From NCBI GenBank assembly GCA_044226785.1, contig JBGAGK010000003.1:162327-226326 (forward strand): DNA of 64,000 nucleotides, written 5' to 3'. Positions within the stretch are counted from its first letter, which is position 1; every line of letters begins with the position of its first letter. Below, in pieces: positions 9,301 to 17,973 of the stretch. This DNA comes from TMP-86 sp039807285 (GTDB taxonomy: Bacteria; Pseudomonadota; Gammaproteobacteria; Steroidobacterales; Steroidobacteraceae). The position numbers were made by a program, and so were the translations under genes. The notes beneath the pieces were generated by a model. The model did not search any database and was not told the DNA's origin. It saw only the letters and a program-made list of their open reading frames with translations.

Positions 9301-12300
9301 TTCTCGCGCGTCTTGCGGCCGAAGTTGTCGTACAGCCAGGACACCGAGACCCCGTTGGCATCCGTGGTTGAGGCCTTGACACCCAACGCATAATTGTAGG
9401 CAACGGAGGCGGTTTGGCCCAGTGCGTTGGTGACCGACTCAGCAAAGGTGCAGCGGGTTCCAAAGCTCGAGCTCGTGTTCCTGGCGGGCATCGTCGCCCC
9501 TGTCGAATCCAGGCCCACGACGGAAACCGACTTCAGATTGCCGCAAGTATCGAACCCATAGTTCTTGACCACCTTCAACGTCGTACTGGTCGGCTCGATG
9601 GTCTCGCTGGTGTTGCGGCAATTCGTGTAGTCGACGGCATGATCCACGCGCCGGGTAAGCGATGATTGCCCGGGCACCGTGTTCTGGGTGGTGGTCGAGG
9701 TCGGCAACCCCAGGCACCAGTTCGTCACATTCGGGGTGATGGTCTGGGTGACAACCGACGACCACGACTGGCCTGAGAACGGCGATGCCGTGTCGTTGTC
9801 CGTCACCGTGGTATTGACGGTGGTGGCGTTCCCATAGTTGTCATAAGTAAGGCTGGTGACGGAGGTCTGGATGAGCGGTGCGGTGGCGCTCAAATCATTC
9901 GAAATGACGGTCGCCGTATTGACATGCGGGAAGCACCGGCTGGTCGAGCTGGTACTTGTGGCCGTACAGCCCGTGCCTCCGGAAAGATCCGTTACTGCCA
10001 GGTCATTGCTGGTTCGCGTGATCAGGGTACTGCCGTTGGGCTGATATGTGCCATGCTGGAAGACCAGTCCTGTGAATGGATAGTCGCGCCGATAGTAGGT
10101 GTAATCGTAAAGGCCGTTGCGACTGTCAATGGCACGGGTCGCATAGAAGCCGGCGAAACTGCGCCCCTGTCGCTGAACCTGTGCACCGTAATAGTAGAAC
10201 GAATTGGTGTACGTAGAACTGGCGCTAAGGCCGTCGGACTGCTGCACCTGGCTGACCACGTACATGGGTCCGATGAAATCCGTATAGGGCCATACTGCAT
10301 CGGAATATTTGCTGTAGTTCGAGGCGGTGATCGGCACGTAGGTGGGCGAAGCCTTGATGCCCCAACCATCGGCAATGGTGGTGGCCAGGTCCGCGGGCGT
10401 ATTCGCGCCGTTGTGCAAGCCCACCGAAATGGCATTGCCGGCCGCGCTGTTCGCAAAAAGCAGATCGGACAGGCCATCTCCGTTGCGGTCCGTGACGGCC
10501 CAGGTACCGGTGCCGACCGAAATTCCTGTCGACGCCGCCGTCCCTATACTAGTGCTGAGCGACTTGTAAATCTGCCACGTGCCTGTCGAACCTGCAAACA
10601 GGTCGGATCTGCCGTCACCATCCCAATCGAGCGCCAAGCTGACTTGCGAGCCAATTGCAAGCGGAGTCTGTGCCGTGCCGTCGCATGGCGAAATCAGGAC
10701 AGTCGCGTCAACAACAAAATCGGTGCACTGATCATCATTCCACCTTACGGGAAGGGCAACGCCATTGTAGGTAGGACTACCCACAATAACAAAACCACCG
10801 AAAGTAAACGACGTACCTCGCGACAACAATGCCTCATAGCTTGTGACGCACCCGCCGGCTCCAATCGCGCAGGCCGTGTGATAAAAAAGCAGATCTTCAC
10901 GTCCGTCCCCGTCGAAGTCCATGTGTTTAATTGACGATCCAGCGATCGAATTATTACCCCAGATTTTCGGACTGTTGACGATGCCTGCGAGAGAACCTGC
11001 CGAGACAGGGGCGGAAAATGAAATCGACCCGCCTGAGGATGTATTGGACGCAATATAAAACTGGATAAGAGGCGGCTTCACGAGAACTATGTCAGGCTTT
11101 CCATCGCCTTGAACGTCCGCAGTGGCAAAGGAAGTTGCAGTTGTGTCGTAGGCAAGACCCGTTGACGTGGCTGTGAAAGAGCTGCCGCTTAACCGATACG
11201 CGGTCCATACACCGGCGCTTGGAGCCAACAATTCCGTTTTGCCGTCGCCCGCGAAATCATCAAGCAAAATCTCTTGCGTGCTGGTGGTGACTGCTCCAGT
11301 GTTGACGGGCAAATCGTATCCAGTCGCGTTGGCGAGTTGTACCCACCATTGAGAACTTGCACCGGTTGAAACAGCGAATACCAAGTCCAGCTTGCCATCG
11401 CCGTTGATATCGGCGGTGTTCATCGTACCGCTCGTCGCACCGCTCCCGGTAGCAGTTGCCGGCGCAGCCACGCCAGCGGCACCGTTCTGGTAAGTCACCG
11501 AAGTTGGTCTCAAACAATCAGTCCCCGCACTTCCCCCACACTCCTGGATCGACGCAAGGCGGTCACGGATGGTCGTGAGTGCGGTTTGATAGGACAAATT
11601 GTATTTCCGGACAGACACTCCGGAACTCTGCACATCGATCTTGGCGAGAATCTGGGTCTGAAGGATGTTGCCGCCTGCAACGTACCGGCTGAGGTTCGTG
11701 ACCCGGTTCTGGTATGTGAAGACGACCTTGTACGGATACGTCGTGCCGGTCGCCGGCGTCTGTGTGTATTGGATATTGGCCGGCTGGATCGACCCGCTGG
11801 TGGTCGAATACGTGATCGTCAGATTGTTGCCCTGACGGTCACGCACCTTGTTCAGCATCCAGGCGTAAGGGGTCGATCCGCCATTGGTGTAGGCTTTGGA
11901 GTCCACGGTATTGCCGTACTCGTATCGCAGACCGTCCTTGCCCTCCACGACGAAGGACGAAGGGCCGTTCCCGGCCGTGGTTGCGCTCGCAGTCACTCGC
12001 GAGAAGTTCGCAAGCTGCGTCTGGTAAACCGAGTTGACAGCCCCATAAGTACCCGATGTAACACGCAGGCGGTTTCCATCCAGGCAATAGTCATCGCTGG
12101 TGGTCAGCGTGACGGGCGCTGGGGATGCCCCGTTGTCGGCATAGGTCTTGTTGCACCTGGAAATTGCACTCAAGCCGGCCAGCGCCCAACCCGGACCCAA
12201 CGGACCATCCTGTCCACCACTGGTGTAGACCAGCGAGAGCTTGGGCTCGATACCGCGGGCACCGGGTGGGGTCCAGATGGGGACGGTGAACATCGCCCCG

Positions 12301-13553
12301 CCCATGGCCGAGACCGAGAACTGGCCCGGCGTGCGGCCCGCCGAGGTGACTGTCAGCGCAGCGGCGACTGGCCCCGGAGAGGCGGCATTGACGGGCAGCG
12401 GGACGGGGGGCGTCGCCACCGCAAGCGAGCTGTCCGTGACCACGCTGGTCAGGTTCGCACCATTCAGGCGTTGGATGGAATTTGACCCGTCGGCCGACTG
12501 AGCCTGCAAGTACAGGCTGAAGGAAGCCTTCCCGTCGAACTTGCCGGCCAGCAGCCGGTAATCGCTCGCCGCGGGCAGGCTGTTTCCATCGAGCGCGACA
12601 CGGTTGACAAAAATGGCCCCCGGAACATGACCATAGAGCGCATGGCTGGTATCACCCGTGGTCAGGCCTTGCAGGATCACATCCGAGCGGCCGTCACCAT
12701 CGAAGTCTCCGACGAGAACCGACGACTGCAGGGGCGACCACTCCGCCTTGAACCCATCCCGGCTCCAGGCCTGCACCCCTTCGGTGGCAAACATCGTCGG
12801 GGTACCTGCGGAGAGCACCACGCCGTTGGAGTTGGGCAGAAACTCCGCCGCAACCTTGGTGCCGGGGCCGGTCCCGGCGATGGGCTTGGCCTGGATCAGA
12901 AGATCCGACTTCCTGTCGCCGTTGAAATCCCCGACGAACACGTTGCTCTCGGATGCAGCCCAGCCAAAGCCGGCATAGCCGTCCTGCCAGCTTTGGGTGG
13001 GCCCCTTGGTGGTGAACTGGCCGTTCTTGTCCGACAAGAGCACTGCGTTGAGGCCCTTGTCATCGGCAGCCTGCAGGAACAAGTCCGCCCGGCCGTCGCC
13101 GTTGAAGTCTCCTGCCATGACAAGATGTTGATCGGTGGACCAGACCAGACCTTTGGCATCATTCGCAATCGTCTGACTGATCGCCCCGATGCCCCCGTCC
13201 TCGGTCAGCAGCACAAAGTGGTCGCCCGAGTCCTTGCGCTGCAGGAACAGGTCATCCCTGCCATCGCCATCGAAGTCGGCCACGACGATGCGGTACTTGC
13301 CGCCGGACCACGGGATGCCCAGATAGGCATTGTTCCAGGACTGCAATGGAATGTTGAAGCCTTTGCCGTCGGACAAGGCGATTCCGCTGAGCTGGGTCGC
13401 ATCGTGGGCAACGTACAAAAGATCGGTGAGGCCATCACCGTTGAAATCTCCGGCGTACAGATCGTAATCCTGGGTACTCCAATGAGTGGCTGCCCGAGCA
13501 GTTCCAAGCAGTCCCAGCAACAGCCCAGCCACACCCAACGCTGATCTCGTCAT
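6357..13553 (-). CDS. Exported SpvB/FG-GAP/RHS protein with HEYGH metalloprotease-like tip
   Basis: 2398 aa. A Sec signal peptide (ALGVAGLLLGLLGTARA) covers residues 1-21. Next come about five FG-GAP/VCBS calcium-type repeats (GDFNGDGLTDL and similar), an SpvB-like domain near 400-640 (WTPPGARGIEPKLSLVYTSG) and a second set of FG-GAP repeats. A TcB-like middle region and YD/RHS repeats (YDNFGRKTRENRPDG) lead to the RHS core near 2060-2110 (DPQLGRFLSADP). The last ~290 residues are variable: a hydrophobic and Gly-rich stretch, then a domain ending with HEYGH at 2374-2378 followed by ESGAD, a gluzincin-like zinc site. RHS shells encapsulate and release C-terminal toxins. The layout resembles Tc B/C proteins, but with a signal peptide and no PAAR or VgrG part. 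The start is preceded by a GGGGGACAGGGA ribosome-binding region. Compared with CT3 it lacks 39 bp in frame near 7696. Confidence 0.9.
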   Translation of the reverse strand: MTRSALGVAGLLLGLLGTARAATHWSTQDYDLYAGDFNGDGLTDLLYVAHDATQLSGIALSDGKGFNIPLQSWNNAYLGIPWSGGKYRIVVADFDGDGRDDLFLQRKDSGDHFVLLTEDGGIGAISQTIANDAKGLVWSTDQHLVMAGDFNGDGRADLFLQAADDKGLNAVLLSDKNGQFTTKGPTQSWQDGYAGFGWAASESNVFVGDFNGDRKSDLLIQAKPIAGTGPGTKVAAEFLPNSNGVVLSAGTPTMFATEGVQAWSRDGFKAEWSPLQSSVLVGDFDGDGRSDVILQGLTTGDTSHALYGHVPGAIFVNRVALDGNSLPAASDYRLLAGKFDGKASFSLYLQAQSADGSNSIQRLNGANLTSVVTDSSLAVATPPVPLPVNAASPGPVAAALTVTSAGRTPGQFSVSAMGGAMFTVPIWTPPGARGIEPKLSLVYTSGGQDGPLGPGWALAGLSAISRCNKTYADNGASPAPVTLTTSDDYCLDGNRLRVTSGTYGAVNSVYQTQLANFSRVTASATTAGNGPSSFVVEGKDGLRYEYGNTVDSKAYTNGGSTPYAWMLNKVRDRQGNNLTITYSTTSGSIQPANIQYTQTPATGTTYPYKVVFTYQNRVTNLSRYVAGGNILQTQILAKIDVQSSGVSVRKYNLSYQTALTTIRDRLASIQECGGSAGTDCLRPTSVTYQNGAAGVAAPATATGSGATSGTMNTADINGDGKLDLVFAVSTGASSQWWVQLANATGYDLPVNTGAVTTSTQEILLDDFAGDGKTELLAPSAGVWTAYRLSGSSFTATSTGLAYDTTATSFATADVQGDGKPDIVLVKPPLIQFYIASNTSSGGSISFSAPVSAGSLAGIVNSPKIWGNNSIAGSSIKHMDFDGDGREDLLFYHTACAIGAGGCVTSYEALLSRGTSFTFGGFVIVGSPTYNGVALPVRWNDDQCTDFVVDATVLISPCDGTAQTPLAIGSQVSLALDWDGDGRSDLFAGSTGTWQIYKSLSTSIGTAASTGISVGTGTWAVTDRNGDGLSDLLFANSAAGNAISVGLHNGANTPADLATTIADGWGIKASPTYVPITASNYSKYSDAVWPYTDFIGPMYVVSQVQQSDGLSASSTYTNSFYYYGAQVQRQGRSFAGFYATRAIDSRNGLYDYTYYRRDYPFTGLVFQHGTYQPNGSTLITRTSNDLAVTDLSGGTGCTATSTSSTSRCFPHVNTATVISNDLSATAPLIQTSVTSLTYDNYGNATTVNTTVTDNDTASPFSGQSWSSVVTQTITPNVTNWCLGLPTSTTTQNTVPGQSSLTRRVDHAVDYTNCRNTSETIEPTSTTLKVVKNYGFDTCGNLKSVSVVGLDSTGATMPARNTSSSFGTRCTFAESVTNALGQTASVAYNYALGVKASTTDANGVSVSWLYDNFGRKTRENRPDGTYSTWNYTDCISATCWGYSDLRLHVVNAHYDSGGAIIRSQERYLDGLDRSRFDEGHRVLGVWTNVQTVYNALGLKQDVTLPYSSGVNNGYHHFAYDLLNRPVSDTLYNSSGSVDRTTTIAYAGLKTTLTDPVGNVTQKWTDVTGKLRRIIDPSPGGTTNYTFDPFGNLKQMVDATGATTTAVYNLRGFKISSSDPDTGNWTFTPNSLNELVQQVDAKGQTIKMGYDLLGRMTSRLEPESSTATTWTYGTSAALHEIGQLKSLSKPDGYAESYTFDSIGRPASATITEDAAYTVNYTYNSIGAVDTVTYPTSTSSYRLALKNIYSYGFLQQVKDNVSGGTTFWSVSAANDYSSPTTEQLGNGAVVTSSYQPWTNDILTRQVGTGGSTTNLQNMAYNWTLSGNLHQRQDLRQGLTEVFTYDALNRLDTSTLNGTQNLNVDYDAAGNITYKSDIGSYAYTGAQTGCTYYAHAQPHAVRRVGSNVYCYDADGNMVSRAGSAISWYSYNQPGQIASGSSSTQFNYNANHQRWKQVGGILEKVIRPSGVTEYRHLIPAGTGSAIYTRRSDATNSTYYASSDHLGSGDLIMDSAANVLARESFTPFGARRGSAWTGLPTAADNTTFAQTTRRGFTGHEMLDAVSLIHMNGRVYDPQLGRFLSADPIVQTINVSQAINPFSYVMNNPLTLTDPSGYSWLSKIFSAIGAFIKKWGGLIATLVLWYYGVPIGWAGFAGAAFSYAVNGGSFWSFAMSAVIGAVASQIAGTLVANLANAAGASTQGLLGTMLRGAITGGIAGGITSSVTGGSFGTGFVAGAIGGAVAAGVVWTAQNLQTQQAVEVDVDLNKTLPADEGQKLFDSTLKDLKAEGFYKETWISRLRSLFGGTTVAFRRTFKFRSWLGGSYESDSGVPLNADDSTLGGEAGFGHVDIFRAAASPGFISSLGNALQSAASMMRFTLLHEYGHFFFGYSESGADRFATDNMGH
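7209..7839 (-). repeat. RHS core repeat, locus 1 parent copy
   Basis: The core region of the full-length gene, matched almost base for base by 3104-3774 (apart from a 39-bp gap) and in part by 5318-5570. Such blocks allow homologous exchange of C-terminal tips. Confidence 0.85.
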
Positions 13554-13595
13554 TCCCTGTCCCCCTTCCCTTTTGCAGTCTCTTCGGGATCTGCC

Positions 13596-14384
13596 CTATT
13601 GCGTACGTGTCACCCTCGGTGTCACCGACGCGCCATCCAGCGACAGCTCCATCGGCATGCCACGGCGATTGATGGCCACCTGCAGGGCGGAACCACCGGT
13701 CAGGCGGCGTAGCGAGGCAATCGCCAGACGCGGGTCGCGCACGGGCTCGCCATCGATGGCGGTGATACGGTCCCCGGCTTCAAGGCCCAATCGCTCAAAC
13801 GCATCCGAACGGGTGCTCCCGTAGACTTCCAGGCCCCTCACTTGCGCCCCGTCGTAGACAGGGCTCACGCGCATCACCTCGGTGAGCGCATCGCGGCTGG
13901 TGGCCACCGCCGGCACGAACTCGTGCGGACCGCCGACACTGAGATAGGCAGGGTCAGGCGGTTGATAGCCCGTGGGCTCATGGCCCGGAACGTAGACGCT
14001 GGCCGTCTTTCCGTCACGCTCCAGATCGACGTGATCGGAGTACACCGCCCCGATGCGCGTGCCGTTTGCCAGGATGGCCCCGGCGCGATATGTCTGTGGC
14101 GAGAGCGCGCTCAAGCCCAGCTGAACGTGGCCCTCCTGTGCATTGCGGCCCACCTGGGTGGAGACAAGCAACAGCGTACGAGCCGACGAGGAGACCGAGG
14201 AATCGGTGCCGATCGGTGAGGGTTGCGAAGCGGCGGTGGTCGGTCCCGCCGAGCGCGCCACCGGAACTGACAGCGCATGGGGCTCGACTTTCGCGCGATG
14301 AGCCGCGCTCAAATCCTCAAGATCAACGCCACTCAGCCACAACACCGCAGCGGCGGCAGCGGCGGCGGAACCCGCGAAAAGCAA
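13596..14384 (-). CDS. GspC-like protein (T2SS HR domain plus PDZ)
   Basis: 262 aa from a TTG at 14384; no ATG or GTG is available upstream in this frame. An N-terminal hydrophobic anchor (about 1-18, LFAGSAAAAAAAVLWLSG) is followed by a linker. A region like the GspC homology domain spans about residues 68-130 (LLLVSTQVGRNAQEG ... VYSDHVDLERDGKTASVYVPG). A C-terminal PDZ domain covers about 185-255 (FERLGLEAGDRITAIDGEPV). GspC is the inner-membrane clamp of type II secretion; no other T2SS genes are present. It ends 42 bp before the RHS start on the same strand, so co-transcription is likely. It may link the exported RHS protein to T2SS, which is inference. An 8-bp tandem repeat lies just upstream of the start. 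Confidence 0.7.
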   Translation of the reverse strand: MLFAGSAAAAAAAVLWLSGVDLEDLSAAHRAKVEPHALSVPVARSAGPTTAASQPSPIGTDSSVSSSARTLLLVSTQVGRNAQEGHVQLGLSALSPQTYRAGAILANGTRIGAVYSDHVDLERDGKTASVYVPGHEPTGYQPPDPAYLSVGGPHEFVPAVATSRDALTEVMRVSPVYDGAQVRGLEVYGSTRSDAFERLGLEAGDRITAIDGEPVRDPRLAIASLRRLTGGSALQVAINRRGMPMELSLDGASVTPRVTRTQ

Positions 14385-14400
14385 TCGCTTGAAAAAGCGC

Positions 14401-14436
14401 GAAGCCGGGAAGCCGGGAAGCCGGGAAGCCGGGAAG
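14401..14436. repeat. 8-bp tandem repeat (GAAGCCGG x4)
   Basis: Four perfect copies of GAAGCCGG plus a partial GAAG, 17 bp upstream of the putative TTG start of the GspC-like gene. An AAGGAG sequence sits on the far side, on the minus strand near 14473. Since 8 is not a multiple of 3, a copy-number change would shift frame if translation starts upstream, or would change spacing if not. Confidence 0.9.
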
Positions 14437-14601
14437 TCCAGACTTCTCTGGTCCCTTGTTGTTGTTCTCCTTTTGTAACCGATCGTTCCTGATCGATCGC
14501 ATATCCTATGCCTGAAGTTTCATCCCCGTCGTCAAATTGACGGCCTCTTCAGGCTACGCTCGATTTTGAAGATCGTCAATCTCGATCATTCTGAATCTCG
14601 G

Positions 14602-14640
14602 TGTCCCATCCGCTTGGGACGCGCCTGAATCTCAGGCGCG
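14602..14640 (-). terminator. Two adjacent hairpins at the end of the small membrane-protein gene
   Basis: Positions 14620-14640 form a perfect 9-bp stem (CGCGCCTGA/TCAGGCGCG, 3-nt loop) that overlaps the stop codon. Positions 14602-14619 form a 6-bp stem (GTCCCA/TGGGAC). No T-run follows on either strand, so a rho-independent terminator is possible but weak. The rest of 14437-14600 shows no gene. Confidence 0.35.
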
Positions 14641-14832
14641 ATGCCCGAACAATCGGGCGGGCAGGAACAGCAGCGCGCGCAACAGGGCGAACACCGCTTC
14701 GAAGGTGATGCCGATCAACCGGAACGGCAGTGAGATCAGCCACACGAGGGGCCACAGGATCAGGGCCAGCAGGGCGATCGGCCAGCACAGGACCAGAAGC
14801 AGGCACCAGGCCATCCATCCGAGCAGCGTCAT
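14632..14832 (-). CDS. Small membrane protein, 66 aa
   Basis: Starts at ATG 14832 with a strong GGAGGT seven bases upstream, so the longer upstream frame is not used. Residues 2-35 are almost entirely hydrophobic and Trp-rich (LGWMAWCLLLVLCWPIALLA), giving one or two transmembrane helices. An amphipathic tail (FRLIGITFEAVFALLRALLF) and a basic end follow. The family is not recognised beyond a generic small inner-membrane protein. It is divergent from the TPR gene at 14972. Confidence 0.75.
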   Translation of the reverse strand: MTLLGWMAWCLLLVLCWPIALLALILWPLVWLISLPFRLIGITFEAVFALLRALLFLPARLFGHRA

Positions 14833-14971
14833 GCCAGTACCTCCGTCGTCGACCCGTTCATCCTGGAACCAATCGCTGGCCGATGCAAGATGCGTCCCGT
14901 TCGCATTGACGTGGTCTGCGTATTGCCGCAACCTGACGCTCCCCGCATGATCCCGATGTACCGGAGGCGCC

Positions 14972-16684
14972 ATGAAAGCGACCCCATTGTTCCTGGTGCT
15001 GGGTCTCATGAATTCTCCGCAGGTCCTGGCCGCGGCCGACGTGGCCGAGCCGGCGCATGCGGCGCAGGACTCACCTCAACCCATGGCGCATGTTCCCCGC
15101 TCGCTGCCCGACTGGGCCCGCGGCGCACAACTGTTCGAGGGACTCGGATCCACCCATCGTTCCGTCACCACCCGCTCGAAGACCGCGCAGCAGTACTTCG
15201 ACCAGGGTTTGCGCTTGATGTGGGCTTTCAATCATGACGAGTCCACTCGCTCCTTTGCCCGCGCGACCCAGCTGGACCCGGCCTGTGCGCTGTGCTTCTG
15301 GGGTGTCGCGCTGACGGTGGGACCCAACTACAACCTGCCCTTCCTGGTCGAAGAACGCGCGCGTGTCGCGCACGCCGCCATGCTGGAAGCCGCGCGGCTC
15401 GCCCCACACGCAAGCCCCGTCGAACAGGCCCTCATCGGTGCGCTGCAGAAACGTTACCCGACCGCCGACCCGCTCGATCCGCCTCACATGAAGCCCGTGC
15501 TCATCGCCTATTCCGAGGCCATGGGCGAGGTGGCACGCCGGTTCCCCGACGATCTGGATGTGCAGACCCTCTACGCCGAATCATTGATGAACATCAACGC
15601 CTGGAAGCTGTGGACACTGGATGGAAAGGCGGCGCCGGGAACCGAACGCATCGTGGCCACGCTGGAGTCCGTGTTGTCTCGTGACCCGCAGCATCCCGGT
15701 GCGAATCACTACTACGTCCACGCCATCGAAGCCTCACCGCATCCGGAGAAGGCACTGGCTTCGGCAGAACGGATTGGTGGCGCCATGCCTGCGGCCGGAC
15801 ACCTGGTGCACATGCCGGCTCACATCATGCAGCGGGTCGGCCGCTACGAGGATGCCGCCGAGGCGAATCGACGTGCGGCGGCGGCGGACGCCGCCTACAA
15901 CCGGCTGACCACTCCGCCGGACTACTATCCCATGGGCTACACCGCCCATAATTTCCAGTTCCTGGCGTATGCCACGGCCATGCAGGGCCGGGCTGCCGAA
16001 ACCCTGCAGGCAGTGGACGCTTCCCGCGCCGCCGTTTCCGACGCCATGCTGGGCGCGATGCCAGGCATGGACTGGTATGTGGCTCAGATGTACACCGCAC
16101 GCGTGCGATTCGGTCGTTGGGATGAACTGATCGGCATGGCGGCACCGGATGCGCGGCTTCCGGGCCTGACCGGCGGCTATCTCCATGCGCGCACGGTGGC
16201 GCTCGCCGCCCGGGGCCGGGTGGCTGAGGCGAAGCAGTCCCTGCAAAAGCTGATGGACCTTGCGAATTCAGTGCCCCCCGATGCAGGCGCAGGACAGAAC
16301 GCATTGCGGGACGTGCTGGCGGTGGCCGTACCCTGTGCACAGGCTCGCATCGCCGCAGCCACCGGGCAGGACGATCAGGCGATCGCGCACCTGCGCGCAG
16401 CTGCTGCCGCGGAGGATCGGCTCGCCTATGATGAGCCGAAGAACTGGTTCTTCCCGGTGCGGCACGAACTCGGCGCGCTGTTGTTGAAGACCGGCAAGCC
16501 CGCAGAAGCGGAAGCCGTGTATCGGGACGACCTGAAGCAGAATCCCGCGAATGGATGGTCGCTGTTCGGCCTGAGCCAGGCACTGAAGGCGCAGGGCCGA
16601 GCGCCGGAAGCCATGGCCGCGAGTCAGGCGTTCGACGAGGCATGGAAACAGGCCGACATCACTCTCATCGCGTCGGCGTTCTGA
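14972..16684 (+). CDS. Exported tetratricopeptide-repeat protein
   Basis: 570 aa with a signal peptide of about 20 residues. It belongs to a widespread proteobacterial family of exported TPR proteins. The signs are TAQQYFDQGLRLMWAFNHDE near residue 70, a Cys pair in ACALCFWG, and HYYVHAIEASPHPEKALASA followed by MPAGHLVHMPAHIMQRVGRY (His-rich) in the middle. TPR-like helices at the C-terminus include LLLKTGKPAEAEAVYRDDLK. A role in periplasmic protein interaction is likely; no specific function is known to me. It is the first gene of a plus-strand pair with the periplasmic protein at 16831. Confidence 0.8.
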   Translation: MKATPLFLVLGLMNSPQVLAAADVAEPAHAAQDSPQPMAHVPRSLPDWARGAQLFEGLGSTHRSVTTRSKTAQQYFDQGLRLMWAFNHDESTRSFARATQLDPACALCFWGVALTVGPNYNLPFLVEERARVAHAAMLEAARLAPHASPVEQALIGALQKRYPTADPLDPPHMKPVLIAYSEAMGEVARRFPDDLDVQTLYAESLMNINAWKLWTLDGKAAPGTERIVATLESVLSRDPQHPGANHYYVHAIEASPHPEKALASAERIGGAMPAAGHLVHMPAHIMQRVGRYEDAAEANRRAAAADAAYNRLTTPPDYYPMGYTAHNFQFLAYATAMQGRAAETLQAVDASRAAVSDAMLGAMPGMDWYVAQMYTARVRFGRWDELIGMAAPDARLPGLTGGYLHARTVALAARGRVAEAKQSLQKLMDLANSVPPDAGAGQNALRDVLAVAVPCAQARIAAATGQDDQAIAHLRAAAAAEDRLAYDEPKNWFFPVRHELGALLLKTGKPAEAEAVYRDDLKQNPANGWSLFGLSQALKAQGRAPEAMAASQAFDEAWKQADITLIASAF

Positions 16685-16830
16685 TCCCGGGCATGGACAT
16701 CCGTACATGGCTTTCCCGACTGGCTCTTGACCTGCCGGACCATCGAGCGTAAATGATTCGCATCATCGGGCGCGCGCTGCGACCCGCGCCTTGCGTCCAT
16801 CACGATCAGACATCCAAAGAGGGGACGAAG

Positions 16831-17400
16831 ATGCGCAATATCCTGTCACCATTGCTGATGTTCACGGTCCTGGGGCTGCCTGCGTTCGCCACGGCGGAAG
16901 ACGCCAGGCCGGCACCTGCCCAACCCACCGATGCCGAGTTGATCAAGAGCGCCATGACCGCAGCTCCGGCTGCCGTTGCACGGCATGCCACCATCGTGAC
17001 CATGATGCCGGATGGCAGCATGCACACGCTGCGCAAGGGCAGCAACCAATTCACCTGCATGCCCGACAATCCCGCAACTCCGGGCCCGGACCCGATGTGC
17101 ATGGATCGCAATGCCATGGAATGGGTGCATGCCTGGGTGGCGCACAAGGCTCCGCCCGCCGGCAAGGTCGGGCTCATGTACATGCTCGCCGGCGGCACGG
17201 ACGCCAGCAACACCGATCCCTACGCCGAGAAGCCCACCGCGGAGAATCACTGGATCAAGACCGGGCCGCACGTAATGATCGTCGGAGCCGACGTAACCTT
17301 CTACGACCAGTACGGCAAGAGCCCGGATCCTGACACCAAGGTCCCGTATGTCATGTGGGCCGGTACACCGTACCAGCACCTGATGGCGCCCGTGCACTAG
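16831..17400 (+). CDS. Conserved periplasmic protein, 189 aa
   Basis: The start is set at ATG 16831, preceded by AGAGGGGACGAAG and followed directly by a signal peptide (NILSPLLMFTVLGLPAFATA). An upstream in-frame ATG at 16753 would put 26 residues before the signal. The mature protein has a pattern LRKGSNQFTCMPDNP, DPMCMDRNAMEW and MYMLAGGTDASNTDPYA, with two Cys and many Met. I recall similar uncharacterised periplasmic proteins but no function. It follows the TPR gene by 146 bp and meets the CBS gene tail to tail, with stops overlapping at 17397-17400. Confidence 0.75.
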   Translation: MRNILSPLLMFTVLGLPAFATAEDARPAPAQPTDAELIKSAMTAAPAAVARHATIVTMMPDGSMHTLRKGSNQFTCMPDNPATPGPDPMCMDRNAMEWVHAWVAHKAPPAGKVGLMYMLAGGTDASNTDPYAEKPTAENHWIKTGPHVMIVGADVTFYDQYGKSPDPDTKVPYVMWAGTPYQHLMAPVH

Positions 17401-17807
17401 GCGTCACGGTTGCGGACGATCTCGATCAACGCATTCAGGGCGTCGATGGATGTGAATATGCCGAGAAACCGGCCCTGTTCGTCGTTGACGATGGCGCTGC
17501 CGACCTTCTTCTCGGACATGGCGTAGGCCACTTCGTCCAGTGGCGCGGTGGATTTCACGGTCAGCGGATCGGCTGCCATGATGTCTGCCGCGCGGACCTG
17601 GAGTTTTTCCGCCACGGTCAGACCCGCGACGAGCCGCACGTCGCGGTCGCTGACCACACCCACCACGGTGTTGCCCCGGATCACCGGAAGGTGACGGATG
17701 CCGTGGATCTCCATCAACTGGCGCAACTCGTCGATGGTCATGTCCTCACCCGCGGTAACCGGGTCGGGCGTGGTGAACTCTTCCACTGGCACACGTGTTG
17801 GCAGCAT
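17397..17807 (-). CDS. CBS-domain pair protein
   Basis: 136 aa from ATG 17807, preceded by AGGAGGTTCGCC. It consists of two CBS motifs and little else. The first covers about residues 8-65 (TPDPVTAGEDMTIDELRQLM ... GVVSDRDVRL) and the second about 75-132 (MAADPLTVKSTAPLDEVAYA ... GIFTSIDALNAL). CBS pairs bind adenosine nucleotides and act as energy or ligand sensors. No enzymatic domain is attached and the partner is unknown. It ends in the stop of the preceding convergent gene. Confidence 0.88.
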   Translation of the reverse strand: MLPTRVPVEEFTTPDPVTAGEDMTIDELRQLMEIHGIRHLPVIRGNTVVGVVSDRDVRLVAGLTVAEKLQVRAADIMAADPLTVKSTAPLDEVAYAMSEKKVGSAIVNDEQGRFLGIFTSIDALNALIEIVRNRDA

Positions 17808-17973
17808 GGCGAACCTCCTGTGATCGTCCGCAGGCTGCGGGTGCGACCTGCGCCGATACACCAATAGATGCGAATTGCCCGTCAGGGTCAATAAGACAAA
17901 GTACGGATCGGGCGAGCACACGCCCCTCGCGGACCTGCGCCTCGAAGGCCCGGGCGCACCTCGAGAGGAAGTT

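Noticed and set aside
9924..13544. Several plus-strand frames of 300-336 codons opposite the RHS gene
   Set aside because: The minus-strand frame is continuous with signal peptide, FG-GAP and SpvB motifs; the plus frames have none.
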